DNA of 64,000 bases from Pomphorhynchus laevis (GCA_012934845.2 WNNJ02001234.1:1-64000); one strand, 5' to 3'. Shown: positions 25,757 to 37,904, numbered from the stretch's first letter. Notes: a model not told the origin generated them from the letters alone. A program made the numbers and translations.

Positions 25757-27310
25757 CGTTTGGTGAACTTTTTTGATATCATCAAATCCCTCTAACAAAC
25801 CATATTTTATCATCCCAAATAAATCACTCACTGATGTCGTTAACATGCTTTCTATTGGGGATGTGCGAAGAGAGCTTAAGAACCCAAAATCATTGGGGTC
25901 TGTTTGTCCTGACTTATTTTCGCCTTTATACTTTAAAATGCTAGCAGATGAAGTTTGTATTTCTTTATATTGGATGTTTATTGCGTCACTTTATTCCGGT
26001 CGTATACCCGAGATTTGGAAACGCTCAGTTGTAATACCACTGTATAAAAAAGCAATCGAACTTGTGTAGATAATTACAGACCCTTAAGCTTGACTTGCAT
26101 TAGTTGTCGAACCTTGGAAAGACTACTGTATAGCATATTAGTGATGATTTGAAATCCAAAAATTTACTGTGTATTAACAAACATGGTTTTAGAAGTGATC
26201 ATTCGACTGTCACAAATCTGCTAGTTGCGCAGAACTGATGGGCCAATTCAGTTGATGAAGGAGCTTGTGTTTTGATATTATCTTCTTTGAATTTTTTTAA
26301 AGTTTTCGATCACGTATGTTATGACTATTTGATTTCCAAAATGCATGCCTTGACGATTGATCCCATTTTAATTCGCTGGCTGGCAAACTTTATCTTTGGA
26401 CGTTCTTATCGCGTTCACGTTAATAACAATTATTCGGGCAGGTATAATATACACTTAGGTGTACCACAGGGCACAGTGCTTGGTCCAGTGTTATTCTCCG
26501 TCGACATAAATGATTTTCCAGGCTTCCTGATTCTGAGTCTCTAGTATTTGCAGTTGACCTGAAAATCTGGAGAGGCATAAAGTCTTATTTAGATACAGAA
26601 TGTCTACAGTCTGATATAGATAAAGTTGTGAATTGGGCTCGAATTATTGGTCAATTCTGCCAAATGTTCTTTTATGCGTGTTCGAGGTCGACAGAATACT
26701 TGGCCGGAAAAATACTATCTTTGTGAAAATGAAATTAAAAATATCGAATATGTGAAGGATCTCGGTGTCTGGATTTCCAATGACTTGTCCACTAAACGTA
26801 TACCTGTATATGTGTGTGCTAAGACTTATCGGATGCTAGGTTTTATTAGTCGTACATTTGATTTTCTTAATCCACGATCATTTTGGATTCTTGCCCAAGC
26901 ATTTATTTTGGGCCATCTGCTATATGCGTCTATTCGAGGACTATACAGGAGTTAGAAAAATTAGGTGTGCTACGTCGGGCAACTAAGCTTGTTTACCCAA
27001 TAAGAAATTTTCCGAACAAACAAAGACTCAATGCACTGGGCATGAATAGTATTAGCACTCTCCGTGATCTACGCGACATGTGTCTTACATAAACGATTCT
27101 TCTCAACCCACGACACGTACTACACGGGCTAACGGATGTTAGATCATGCCAATGGCTACGCGGTCATCGTTGGTCCTCAATCCACAAAGGATCGTACGTT
27201 CAAAAACTGTCCAGTTGAATCGAAGGGTCGTGAATCTATAAAATCAATTGAACGAGACAACGATTCGTTCCCGTACAATGAAGGAATTTGGAAGAAAATT
27301 TTTTGTAATT
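25757..27310 (+). pseudogene. LINE family C, 3' half: reverse transcriptase
   Basis: This half resumes the element interrupted at about 22450. It encodes VVNMLSIGDVRRELKNPKS, GSVCPDLFSPLYFKMLADEV, IPEIWKRSVVIPLYKK, a palm motif A remnant (FFKVFDHVCYDYLISK), the box YNIHLGVPQGTVLGPVLFSV and a degenerate motif C (SLVFAVDLKIW), in which the usual ADD is altered. The C-terminal ATKLVYPIRNFPNKQRLNAL matches the end of CR1-type RT proteins. The stop is near 27092, and a short 3' region follows. Several in-frame stops make it dead. Confidence 0.8.
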
Positions 27311-28259
27311 AATTTTGTTTTTATTTTTGGTGACGAAACTTTGAGCTCTGCTCGCTATGTTGTCTTGTAATAATAATTATTATGGTGTACATTTATTCTT
27401 AATAAGGTATTGACGATTTATACATGTAAATTATTTAACATTATATGTAAATAATATATTATTTATTATTAATTTCGACAACATGACGAACATAGCTCAA
27501 AGTTGCACGCTATATGTTAAAAGGAAGAAAGTAATAAGCAATCAATCCTTATTTAAAATAAAGCATCGTTTGAATAGCTTAAGTGAAGTTAAACTGAATC
27601 TGCTGTTTTAAACGGTTTGATGGATTTACAATCCGTTATTGGCTGATCAAATTAAATTGTTTTGGACCGTACAACTCGACGGCTACTGATAGAAAAGAAT
27701 GTCCCCAGAAAGTAAGAGTGGACCTAATAGTCAGCAGTCCATGCTGATTCTTTATTTACGATATATCATAATCTATAATGATTAGGATATATCACAAGAT
27801 CTTTTTCTTATGACACTAATTCAATGACATGATCACATAAATAATACGTAGGATCTAGAGCACTTTTGCGTGCTCGCATACGCATGCACACACTTTGATG
27901 TATTGATGGATAAACTGTTGGAACACGCTCACCAAAAACTTTGTTGGTATCTGATTTGATTATATCCACGTTCAAATCAGACCCAATTGTTCACCAAATT
28001 TTAAGATCACCATACTCACAAAAGTGCATATAAATCCTCGATATTGTATATCGTTTGCAAAAACGCGAAATAGTAATAAGCCCAATAGAGATCCCTTTAG
28101 GCCACTAGCATAAACGAGTTATCGATCCGAGGGTACAATTAAAATAAACTTGATAAGATTGGTTTGATATGAAATCACATACGTAACGATAATAATATCA
28201 TCATTATACATTCAACAACGTACGAGCATTAGCTCAAATAACTGGATCACAATAAGTTC
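27311..28259. other. Gene-free spacer between two LINEs
   Basis: AT-rich sequence with scattered stop codons in all frames. Possibly it includes untranslated tails of the flanking LINEs, but no boundary or hairpin is clear. No gene is seen. Confidence 0.5.
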
Positions 28260-31200
28260 CCAAATCAATTAATTAGTTATTAAAATAAGGAAATGTAACA
28301 CGAAATATTGCCTGATTCATTCGTAGTCTTCTTTCGAAAGTACTAAGTGAACTACATGCAACGGTGTATACATCAAGGTTGTTCCAAAGCTCAACAATTA
28401 TTCTATCAAATTGCATCTCAATTTCTGTACCCTGCTTCTTCGAATAGTTAAAAAATGACCTCGAAGAACATCTGAACCACGTAATTGAACCCTACTCCGA
28501 AGAGGGTGATGCAGACGTTGGAATAAATGCCAAACCAGGCACATATTCATGTACCGACGGGTCAATGTGACGGTCTCTAGTCAATGATCTCAGTCTGTCT
28601 TCATAAGGCAGCGACGCCAACGTTGGTGCTACTCGAAAGCAACGATCACGAAGAAATTCTCTAATCCAATCAACAAGTATGTTTGATAGTCCAGTATTGA
28701 CAAGTTTCTAAAGTAGACAATGATCTACTCTATCAAAAGCTTTTGAAAAGTCGAAGAATATAATGTCTATATCGGAAGAATGTGCCTTATTTGCTATCCA
28801 ATTAAGATGAGCATCAAGCAAATTGGAAAACAGTTAAATAACCTTATTGAAATCCGTGCTGATTAGGGACTTAAATTTTTCTACATGAAAAAAATCAACT
28901 ATGTAGCAATGTACAAGCCTCTCCAACACTCTACAGCAAATCAAGTAATGCTTACAAGCCTATAATTTTCGACGGAAGAGCAATCTCCCTTCTTGAAGTA
29001 GGGAAGAACAATTGACTGCATTTATACATTAGGAAGAGATTTTTCTAAGATTGACTGGCGAAAAATTGCACAGAGAGGAACGCAAATTGAGCCTGCTAAT
29101 CTGCGCAGATAAACAGAAGGTAGTAAGTCACAACCTCTTGAATTATTTGCTTTTAGACTGCGTAATTTGGAATAGACTTTATCTGGCGTTATCAAATTGT
29201 CAAGGTCAAACTAAAGACGTGTCAGAATAAGTGTTCAGCACACTAGATTCCATACAAAAAATTTCATGTTCATTTGCGGGCTCTACTAAAGTGCAATAGT
29301 GTCGCAAACTTTCCAGCTAGGTCATTCGCGGAAATGTCTTAGAAGTAGTGACAAATTGAAAAATCAACAGCTCCCCTACTCGATTGATACTGGAAAAGGA
29401 CCTTTAAGTCGTATTTACACGGGTTAGTTAATACATTATCAACTGCACACCGCTTTTTTCTCTTCAATAAATTGATAAATTTCTTGCCTGATTAAAAACA
29501 TCATAACTAAACTCACCAGCTTTGTAGCGATTGAAGATCAAATTACGTGTTCTCAATGTTGAAAGCGTAACTCAGAATCGAACCAGGGATAATTTTTTCG
29601 ACGTATCCTGCGTCTAAGTATAAAGAATAAAATAAGCAGCGACTCCAAGGTTCTCTGAAAGTAATTCCACGCGCCGTGTACTCCTACAATAGCAGGATTT
29701 GGCCAGGAAAATGTTGAAAGCATTGACTGAATTACATATGTGTTGGCTTTGAAACATTAACCAGTTGGTTTTCACGCGGACCTCAAGTTTTTTTTGAAAC
29801 CTTAACCTAACGATCACCACTCAGTGATCAGACATACCGATCGGGGCATCATAACGGATAGCGTTAATAATCTCACTGTTCGAAGATAAACATACATCTA
29901 ATAGGGATCTACTGTCACTAACAAAACTAGTGCAACTGTGGACATGCTGAGTTAAACCACAATAGATGATACACTCCATAAGGTCATAGGAAGCATGGTC
30001 ACAAGTAGGAAAAGCCGTATACGAATTCCAATCAACCCAAGGCCTATTCAAGTCACCAAGTATTAGAACATTGGAGGTACCTTTAGAATAAAGTTCAACT
30101 TTCCCAATCAGTCTATCTGTGGTACTAAGGATGAACGATATATTACTCCCAGAACAAGCGGAGCGGTATGCATAAATTTTACCCGACACCACAAACTGTC
30201 GACTTTATCATAAGAAATGCTAAGAATAGTTACTTTTACGTCGTTGCTTACATAAAGAATAACACATCCATCTCTTCCACTTTCACGATCACTGAGGAAA
30301 ACCAGATAACCAGGGATGTAGACTTCATTATCAATAATATAATTATATAGCCATGATTATGTGATAGCAAATAATTTAGAATGAATTAACTGAACTCTAT
30401 ATATCAGTTCATATACCTTAAATATAAGACTGTGAACATTACAATGGAGTTTTTTACAATGCCCCAACATACCTCTGGAAGTAATCCTATCACCCCTTAC
30501 ACATCCTAATAACCGAACGCTATACCATTTAGACCATGATAGGCAGAGTAGACGAACCCGTTTCCATTACAAAATGCACGCGAGGCGACATGACTAGTGG
30601 GCTCCAACTCAGCCAGGTGCGTCACCTCACAACCAGAAAATTCTTCACATTGAGATTTGTTTCTCCTTTACCAACACAAGATGTTAGTTCTTTAGCCTTT
30701 GATAATTTTTTCGTTCTAATACATCAACATCTTTCAGCAGGCGAATATTAGACCCTTTGAAACAACGAGTTTCGCAACATTAAGACACGATGAGATTGGT
30801 TATGGAAGACAGCTTTGAATAGTCGGGGTTTATTATTTAAAGCATTACGCTTGCCTAGACGAAAAAGAGGTTCAAGTTTAACTTTTTTGGACGGTCTCAA
30901 TGCCACAGGAGCCAAGTATATGGGCCAGAATAGACCTCAAACTCTGAATGTCGTCATTCAGTCGTGCTTGAGCATTCTCGAAGATAGACTCGGGCACATC
31001 AGCCAGAATAACTGAGCATCCTTTATTAGATATACGCTTTTTTGGGATCACCTTATCAAGACTATCACATGACACAGCCGGTGGTGTATCTTTACATGTA
31101 CGTAAGCTGGGTATTTGAGTATCCGTTTGAACAATCTTCCTCAACTAGTTAAGTCTGTCTAGTTCTGTGAATCATGAGACTCTAAGGAACTTGATAGTGA

Positions 31201-31960
31201 CATCAAGGTGACGTGTGCGTTGCCCGAGTAAACTCACTGACCATCTTTGTTTGAGATAGTTCGAAATGTCGCATTGTGAGCATTCGACATCTTTGGTGTA
31301 TCACTTTGTAAAATCGCTTCATCAGACAGAATATATTTCGAGACCTCGTCATAGGTCTTGTCACTGAATTTGGGGTGGAATAGGAAAAACGCAAATGTTC
31401 CCATTTTCAAATACGGGATGTTACAGGTCCATAGCTGTTGACATGAGCGCCAATTGTTCGAGTTTGGTTGTCAATGTGTAAAGCAATATAGGGAGAAGGA
31501 CGATCAACGACAACGCAGCTGACCTATCGTTTGTTGCCTGTGAATATTTATGGACTGTATTTTTAGCAGTATGTCGGAATTTGCAATCGTTTGTATTATC
31601 ATCAAGGGGAACAACGCAGGCAGCCTATCATCCACAACCTCCGCATCCCCGGGAACTATATTTTTAAGTGAGTGTTGAACTTTGAAAAAGGATATTTTAT
31701 CGTCCATAAGGGCGGTTCGCTTGAGCGATTGATTATGTTCTTCTTCAAATTCGATCAAACGTTTTCTCAAAACATTGAGTTTCTTCACAGCACCGAAGCC
31801 ACATAAATAATCATAATCGGAATTGTTCTTTACCTTGCTCATGCAAATAGTGATCCAGGTGTCACACAAATCGTTTAAATACTGGACTTGGACATGTATA
31901 CACTCATCAATTAAGCTCGCGTTTGGAGATACGGTGTTTAGAGTGGACTTAGCTTTGACT
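28260..31960 (-). mobile_element. CR1-like LINE (relative of family C), nearly complete, broken
   Basis: On the minus strand, ORF1-like pieces come first: a coiled-coil-rich segment (31869-31504, with LRKRLIEFEEEHNQSLKR), then 31144-30878 (IFENAQARLNDDIQSLRSIL). The endonuclease region is at 30192-29821 (VLILGDLNRPWVDWNSY, then RSLLDVCLSSNSEI and APIGMSDH). The RT remnant includes palm motif A IIFFDFSKAFDRVDHCLL (about 28770). The 3' end encodes VELWNNLDVYTVACSSLSTF (about 28370), a typical CR1 C-terminus. It is related to LINE family C but distinct. Stops throughout indicate an old insertion. Confidence 0.8.
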
Positions 31961-32345
31961 TCGATATCTATCGTGTCATGATGTGCTTTGCTTCGATAGT
32001 GTTAGATATGATGTATGTTTTTGGTTCCTCAATTATTATTCTATTATTATGTATATGTTCAATGTAGTTCTTTGTAATTAGTTAATCAACAGAAAGAGAC
32101 AGGTAATCTTGCCCGGTTCACATATGAAGCATTTAAAATACAGGAAATATTCACTTTGTGTGTGTTATCTAATAGAAATTATAATCTAATATTTTACAAT
32201 ATTTTGGAAATGGGGGGGTACGGAGGAGGATTGAAAAAAGGGATCGTAAGTTTTTTATATGATCGTCGATATTCAACGTACACATTTTTAGAATTAAGAT
32301 ATCATGCTAAGACAAGTCAAATGTCTTCTAGAAATCAAAAAATAT

Positions 32346-32373
32346 GACATCGACATATATATATGTCGATGTC
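32346..32373. repeat. 28-bp perfect palindrome
   Basis: Each half reads GACATCGACATATA; the centre is TA-rich. It lies just before a LINE fragment. Role unknown. Confidence 0.85.
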
Positions 32374-32377
32374 GTCG

Positions 32378-32500
32378 GGCACTGACTGGCATTGATCCAT
32401 TCTGTTATTATACCTTAGCGAGCGCACTTCTCTTAAGTCATGTCTTGTACGCATCGCCAACTAGTTATACGGAAATAACTTACGAGCGCGTGCCTTTGAT
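32378..32500 (+). mobile_element. Short LINE RT C-terminal fragment
   Basis: One frame reads GIDPFCYYTLASALLLSHVLYAS, aligning with LNPRSFWILAQAFILGHLLYAS in LINE C (about 26870). It is a small relic of the RT thumb region without ends. Confidence 0.5.
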
Positions 32501-32635
32501 AACGTGTTCAGATCGACAAATAAAAATGATTAAAATTGCAATTTTTAAAATTTCATTATTTTATGTATGATATTGAGTATTATATAATATGTATGAATTC
32601 TAAAACAAAATGTGTTTGTAAATTTAAATATATAT

Positions 32636-32850
32636 TATTATAGGAACGAAGAAGAAAATATCCTTTATTTGATTAAAATTCTATATTTCGATAGCTTCTG
32701 CTATCATTATCAGGATTTCAGAAAAAAATGTTTCAGATTTTTTTGTAATCATTTTTTTGTGAAACATTTTTTGTAATCCTGATGATAGCAGAAGTATCGA
32801 AATATAGAATTTTAATCAAATAAAGGATATTTTCTTCGTTCTTATAATAA
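32636..32850. repeat. Foldback palindrome, about 90-bp arms, with CTGATGA/GAAA motif
   Basis: The left arm (from about 32636) and right arm (to about 32850) are near-perfect reverse complements around a T-rich centre. Read rightwards, the right arm has AATCCTGATGATAGCAGAAG, then TATCGAAATATAG, and TCAAATAAAGGATATTTTC. The arms carry the same terminal logic as the foldbacks at 389-545 and 51917-52198. It is probably an inverted dimer of a Penelope-like 3' end. Confidence 0.8.
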
Positions 32851-32859
32851 TATATATGG

Positions 32860-33640
32860 AATGGAAGAATATTGTGGATTTAGTATTTATTAGTAAATTT
32901 AAAGTCATCTTTACGGAAAATGTTATTGAAAATGGTAGTGCCTTGTTTAAAGATGCATCTTCATATGACATCTTTAACGATGACATTTTCATGTCATCTT
33001 TAAATAATGTTTTTTTTATAATTGTTTTAAATGTTTTACAATTTTTTGTTTTATTTTTATAAAAAATAAAAATTTATTTGCATTATTTAATATTTTGTTT
33101 TATTTTATTTTTATAAAAAAATAAAATAAAACAAATTATGTATTATTTTATGTATTATTTTTTATATAATATGCATGAATGTATGCTAGTGGTGCCAAAT
33201 ACAAAACTTCAAATTTATTTAACTATTTTATTTTTAAATTATATGTATTTAACTAAATTTTGTGATTTTCAATAATTTAGTGTAACTAAATTAGTGTGAT
33301 TTTCAATAATTATTTAACAATATTGTTAACAATTTTTTAAATTTTAATATAATATATGATAAAATAATATAATAATATAATACTATAATATTATATTTTT
33401 TATAATACTATAATAAAATATAGTTTTTATAGATTTACTTTTGTGTATATACTAAATTATTTAAATAATTTTGAAGAAATCCGATATAGCAATTCTTATC
33501 GTTACGAATAAATGCAATTCTTAAAATTACGTAATTTATAATGTATTATATTTAATATTATTTTAAATAATATTAAAATATTTTTAATATTATTTTTTAA
33601 ATAATATTTCAATTTATATTTAATGTATTATATTTAATGT
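32860..33640. other. AT-rich gene-free stretch
   Basis: A 48-bp run has inverted AT-rich repeats (TTATTTTTATAAAAAATAAA type). No coding evidence, RNA gene or transposon end is recognised. Confidence 0.6.
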
Positions 33641-33905
33641 TATGCGTTTATGCTCATGCAAAAATATGCTTGTAAATTTAAATGTCATCTTTACGATATA
33701 AATTAAAAGTAGTTTTAATTGATGTTAATTTAATGTTCATGCATACCTTCTTTATCATTAATATTAGTTAAGAATGATGCAACCTGGATAAATTTGTTTA
33801 CTTATTGAATAAAAATTATTAATGTTAAATACACATATATCATAAATATATCGAAACATATATTTCATATCTTTATATAATTTGTATTATATAAAGAATA
33901 ATAAA
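33640..33905 (-). mobile_element. Penelope-like fragment
   Basis: The minus strand encodes, in broken frames, the RT motif C region ([14 protein letters not shown], with the first catalytic Asp changed to Tyr) and the downstream NDKEG...DMNIKL and HKRIT-like blocks. The nucleotide sequence is about 85-90% like 36960-37100 and 41400-41560 by eye. No intact ORF. Confidence 0.7.
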
Positions 33906-34129
33906 AGGATACATTGATGTTCTATATTTTACACCTGCGTCCGGGAAACATTGATGTTTCATTGACTGATATTGCATGAGTTTCTGCATCTTTAAATTAC
34001 AATTATACTGTTTATCTGCATAATTTTGTGCAGATAGTGTACGGAATTATTAAAATTATTGTCTGATATACACAAATCTAAGATTATTGTGTTGATTATA
34101 TATTTTACTATTTTCTGTTTGATTTTTAT

Positions 34130-34255
34130 AGTAACCTAGTTTAAAATATGTATCTATTAAATTATTTAAATGATTTTGAAGAAAGCCAATATCATTACAT
34201 ATTGTTGCAATTCTTAAAATTTCTTATTTAATGTATTGTATTTTATATTATATGG
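34130..34255 (-). mobile_element. Penelope-like fragment, left half (split by hAT)
   Basis: The minus strand encodes part of the ...[23 protein letters not shown] block. It stops exactly at the hAT insertion, and the sequence resumes at 36424, as shown by comparison with 36900-37110 and 40900-41090, where the same sequence is uninterrupted. Confidence 0.8.
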
Positions 34256-36423
34256 CAGAGGTGGGCATCTACGGCCTCGGAGGCCGCATGCGGCCTCCGA
34301 GCCTAGTTTATGCGGCCTCCGAGCATTTTTCAAAAAAAGGCAAGATAGAAATTATCATATTAACAATGTATTTTTTCTCTAATTTTTTATTTAGATACTT
34401 TTCCTTTGAATCTTATCATTTTTTGATATTTACAAGAAAATTTTTGGTTACCCCATCAGATGTCATCGCAAAAAAAGAGAAAGATAGATTCAGAGAATAG
34501 AGTTTTTAATATAGAATGGGAATATGATTACTTCTTTGTTCAGAGTAAAAACGGGATGGTGTGCTTAATTTGTAGAGCTAACTTAACAACGATCAAGAAA
34601 TTCAATGCAGAAAAACATTATGGCACGCATATCAATATGCCAATATGTAGACTTGATGGTGAGTGTAGAAAAGAGAAAATTCTAGAACTAAAAAAATCAA
34701 TCAAAAAACAACAAACATTATTCAAGAATATATTCAATTTGGGACTTTTACAAACAAAAGCGAGCTATTTGATTGCACATCTTATGGGTAAAAGAGGAAA
34801 GCCATATTCCGACTCAGAATTCATCAAAGAGGCCATAACTACAACAGTAAAATGCATAGATCCAGATAAAGTTGAAAAATATGAGAATCTTGCGCTCTCT
34901 CGGCGAACAATAGTCAGTCGCCAAACCGATATTGCGAAAAATTTACAACAAAAACTATCTTTTCTCTTAGCAGATCCAAATGCATTCTATTCATTGGCTA
35001 TTGATGAGTCAACTGATTCTACTGACTCTGCCCAATTACTCATTTTTATACGAATCGTTGACAAAAATTTCAATCTACGAGAAGAACTATTAGGTATGCA
35101 AACTCTAAAAGGGCAAGCTCGTGGAATTGACATCTTAGAAAAAGTGCAAGATCAAATTCAAAAATCAAAAGTCAATCCAGAATTTCTAGTGAGTATTTGT
35201 ACTGACGGTGCTCCTTCAATGGTAGGAAAAAATTCGGGATTTATTGCAAAGATGAAAGATATTATTAAACCACTGGAAATTCGTTCCTTTCATTGCATAT
35301 TACACCAACAAAATCTTTGCATAAAATCCGTTTCATTGGGATCAGTTTTCAAGAAAGTGAACGAAATTGTAATTTTCATTCGTTCAAACGCAACAAGACA
35401 CCGCCAATTCAGATCAATGATGGAAAATGACGAGTTTCACGGCAGTTATGATCTCTTATACCACTCAAGCGTTAGATGGCTTTCTGAGGCAAACGTTTTG
35501 AAGCGAGTATTTGATATAAGAGAGAAAATAATTCAATTCTTTTCAAATCTGAACAAGAGTTGCGATCTTTCAAATATTTATTTCATAATCGACATGTCAT
35601 TTCTAGTTGATATCATGATGAAGCAAAGAGAGCTCAATCTTTCTTTACAAGGTCAGAAAAATAACATTTTTGCTTCTTGGAAAAAGGTGAAGGCATTTCG
35701 TGCAACCATCATATTATTGAGAAACCAAATCAAGGACAAGCATTTTTCAAAAATTCATTTTACATATTTGCACGAAGTTACACGTCTGAACTATCCGACA
35801 GCTGAAATGCTTGAGAATTATGAAAGATATTTGACTGATCTGCACACCCAATACCAATCTCGATTCAATGATTTTGACGCATTTGAGTCAGAACTGACGC
35901 TTGTATTTGAGCCCCATCTTGTCGAAATTCATAAAGTAGAAGAGGAATTTCAAATCGAAATAATCGAGTTGCTGAATGATAATATTCTTATCAATCGCTT
36001 TGTTCAGAATCATGATATCTACGATATATGGCGCTTCGCATCAAAATATTCAGCCCTACAGAAAAATGCTCAGAAGATATTGACTATATTTTCAACAACT
36101 TACTGTTGCGAATCTGCATTTTCCCACATGACGAAGATAAAATCATCACAAAGAACATCTTTATCAGACAATCATCTTGAAGAAAGCCTCATTCTGCGAA
36201 CAAGTAACCTAGAACCAGACATTGATCAATTAACACAGGCTAAATATAAAAAAAAGTTTGGATCAAATGAATGAATTGATTCTTAGCACCAAGTGGATAT
36301 GATTCTGTTTTTATTACATATTTTTTCAAAAAGATCGAATTAATTATTTCATACTCATGTGGCCTTTTCAATTTTTGGAAACTTCGATTTGGCATTTTGA
36401 TGCTCAGCCCTCGCCCACCCCTG
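34256..36423 (+). mobile_element. Complete hAT DNA transposon with 8-bp target-site duplication
   Basis: The ends are CAGAGGTGGGC (left) and GCCCACCCCTG (right), an 11-bp inverted repeat with one mismatch. TTATATGG is present directly outside both ends (34248-34255 and 36424-36431), the 8-bp duplication that defines hAT insertions. The left subterminal region holds three GC-rich repeats of GCGGCCTCCGAG type in both orientations, which are plausible transposase binding sites. The element is 2168 bp, contains one intact transposase ORF, and is inserted in a Penelope-like fragment. The near-perfect state suggests a recent insertion. Confidence 0.95.
34460..36274 (+). CDS. hAT transposase (BED-like finger, RNase H-like core), intact, 604 aa
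   Basis: This protein cuts and pastes the hAT element around it. The N-terminus is basic (SSQKKRKIDSE), followed by a BED-type zinc-finger-like segment with C35, C38, H53 and H57. The RNase H-like catalytic core shows LAIDESTDSTDSAQL (Asp near residue 180) and ICTDGAPSMVG (Asp near 248), then a helical insertion with HCILHQQNLC. The C-terminal hAT dimerisation region has TYCCESAFSHMTKIKSSQRT (about residues 546-565). Overall organisation and length fit the animal family that includes the domesticated EPM2AIP1, GTF2IRD2 and ZBED-type proteins. There is no frame break. The start is the first ATG of the long frame and gives the expected basic leader. Its codons are much less AT-biased than the flanks. 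Confidence 0.93.
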   Translation: MSSQKKRKIDSENRVFNIEWEYDYFFVQSKNGMVCLICRANLTTIKKFNAEKHYGTHINMPICRLDGECRKEKILELKKSIKKQQTLFKNIFNLGLLQTKASYLIAHLMGKRGKPYSDSEFIKEAITTTVKCIDPDKVEKYENLALSRRTIVSRQTDIAKNLQQKLSFLLADPNAFYSLAIDESTDSTDSAQLLIFIRIVDKNFNLREELLGMQTLKGQARGIDILEKVQDQIQKSKVNPEFLVSICTDGAPSMVGKNSGFIAKMKDIIKPLEIRSFHCILHQQNLCIKSVSLGSVFKKVNEIVIFIRSNATRHRQFRSMMENDEFHGSYDLLYHSSVRWLSEANVLKRVFDIREKIIQFFSNLNKSCDLSNIYFIIDMSFLVDIMMKQRELNLSLQGQKNNIFASWKKVKAFRATIILLRNQIKDKHFSKIHFTYLHEVTRLNYPTAEMLENYERYLTDLHTQYQSRFNDFDAFESELTLVFEPHLVEIHKVEEEFQIEIIELLNDNILINRFVQNHDIYDIWRFASKYSALQKNAQKILTIFSTTYCCESAFSHMTKIKSSQRTSLSDNHLEESLILRTSNLEPDIDQLTQAKYKKKFGSNE

Positions 36424-36600
36424 TTATATGGTATGCATGAATGCTCATGCAAAAATATGTTTCTTGTAAATTTAAATATGTCATCTTTACGATATAAATT
36501 AATAGTAGTTTTAGTTAATGTTAATTTAATGTACATATCAAGATATATACTTTCTTTATCATTAATATTGGTTTGGTTAAGAATAATTAAAAAATAAATA
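36424..36600 (-). mobile_element. Penelope-like fragment, right half (split by hAT)
   Basis: The sequence continues from 34255. The minus strand encodes the HEHSCIPYN block preceded by [20 protein letters not shown]. The first eight bases are the duplicated hAT target. Confidence 0.85.
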
Positions 36601-36779
36601 TTTATATAAGATTTTATACAAAATATTTGTATAAAATTAAAATAAAAGTCAGTTGTTATTTTAAAAGTAAAATAAATTTATTAAGTCAATAATATTTGTG
36701 AATAAAATAATATTAATCTAACATAATACTTTTTATTCTAATATAGATTATATTATTTATATCTATTTATTTTATTTTT

Positions 36780-37384
36780 ATAAAGTTGAAATTTAAAATT
36801 GAAATTTAAAATAAAAATCAATTTTTATGAATTGACTTATAAATAATATATGATGTATTCGAATAAGGAATAGAGGCCATCAGAAGGAACTGCTGTGTTA
36901 CCAGGTTTCGGCCTCTAGCAGTTCTTAAAATTTCATTATTTAATGTATTATATTTTATATTATATGGTATGCATGAATGCTCATGCAAAAATTTGTTTCT
37001 TGTAAATTTAAATATGTCATCTTTACTATATAAATTAAAAGTAGTTTTAGTTAATGTTAATTTAATGTTCATATCTAGATATACACCTTCTTTATCCTTA
37101 ATATTGGTTTTGTTAAGAATAAGGCTTTCTGGATAAATGTGCTCACTAATTGAATAAAAATGATAAGTTATTAACTTATAAACTTTGTATAACTTATTAA
37201 ACTTTTTAACTAGCTTTTTTATCCAAATATTATTATGATAATATTTAAATAATATTATGTTGATTTTATATTTTACTAATTTCTGTTTGATGTTATTTTT
37301 ATAGTAACCTAGTTTAAAATATGTATCTATTAAATTATTTAAATGATTTTGAAGAAAGCCAATATCATAATACATTATGACCAC
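36780..37384 (-). mobile_element. Penelope-like fragment with 188-codon open frame and terminal box
   Basis: The minus strand encodes, in order, a [20 protein letters not shown] block, [40 protein letters not shown] and [19 protein letters not shown]. The post-thumb block therefore appears before the thumb block as well as at the end, which means two partial copies are joined head to tail. A Penelope terminal box with GGCCGAAACCTGGTAACACA and CAGTTCC lies at 36865-36920. The open frame is not a complete RT (the palm is missing), so it is not expected to be functional. Confidence 0.75.
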
Positions 37385-37904
37385 AATATTTAGTGTTATA
37401 TTTTATATTATATCGTATGCATGAATGTTAATGCAAAAATATGTTTTCGGGCCTTTACTCCTCTACCCAACATCGCAGCGGAGCCAAATACGTGTCAAGG
37501 ACGTATTTCCTTTGATTAAATTTGATTATATAGTATCTTATTATAATACAAAGTATATTATTTATCATCCATCCATAAAGATTTTCCGCTAATGATTTTA
37601 AATTTACTTTTTATATTATTGTGTTGATTTATATATTTTACTATTTTATTTTTGATGATATTTTTATATTAACGCAGTTTAAAATATTCATCTATTAAAT
37701 TATTTAAATAATTTTTACGAAAACCAATATTGTTACAAATTGTTGCAATTCTTAAAATTTAATTATTTAATGTCTTATATTTTATATTATATGGTATGCT
37801 GGATAAATGCTCATGCAAACATATGTTTCTTGTAAATTTATATATTTTGTCTTTACGATATAAATTAAAAGTAGTTTTAATTGATGTTAACTTAATGTTT
37901 AAAA
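37385..37904 (-). mobile_element. Penelope-like terminal and coding fragment
   Basis: The minus strand has the terminal box (about 37445-37505: GGCTCCGCTGCGATGTTGGG, then GAGGAGTAAAGGCCCG) next to an IKNKFKI-LAENLYGWMINN-like end of the ORF, then HEHL-type and KFTRN blocks up to 37880. It ends at the target duplication of the small hAT element. Inactive. Confidence 0.7.
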
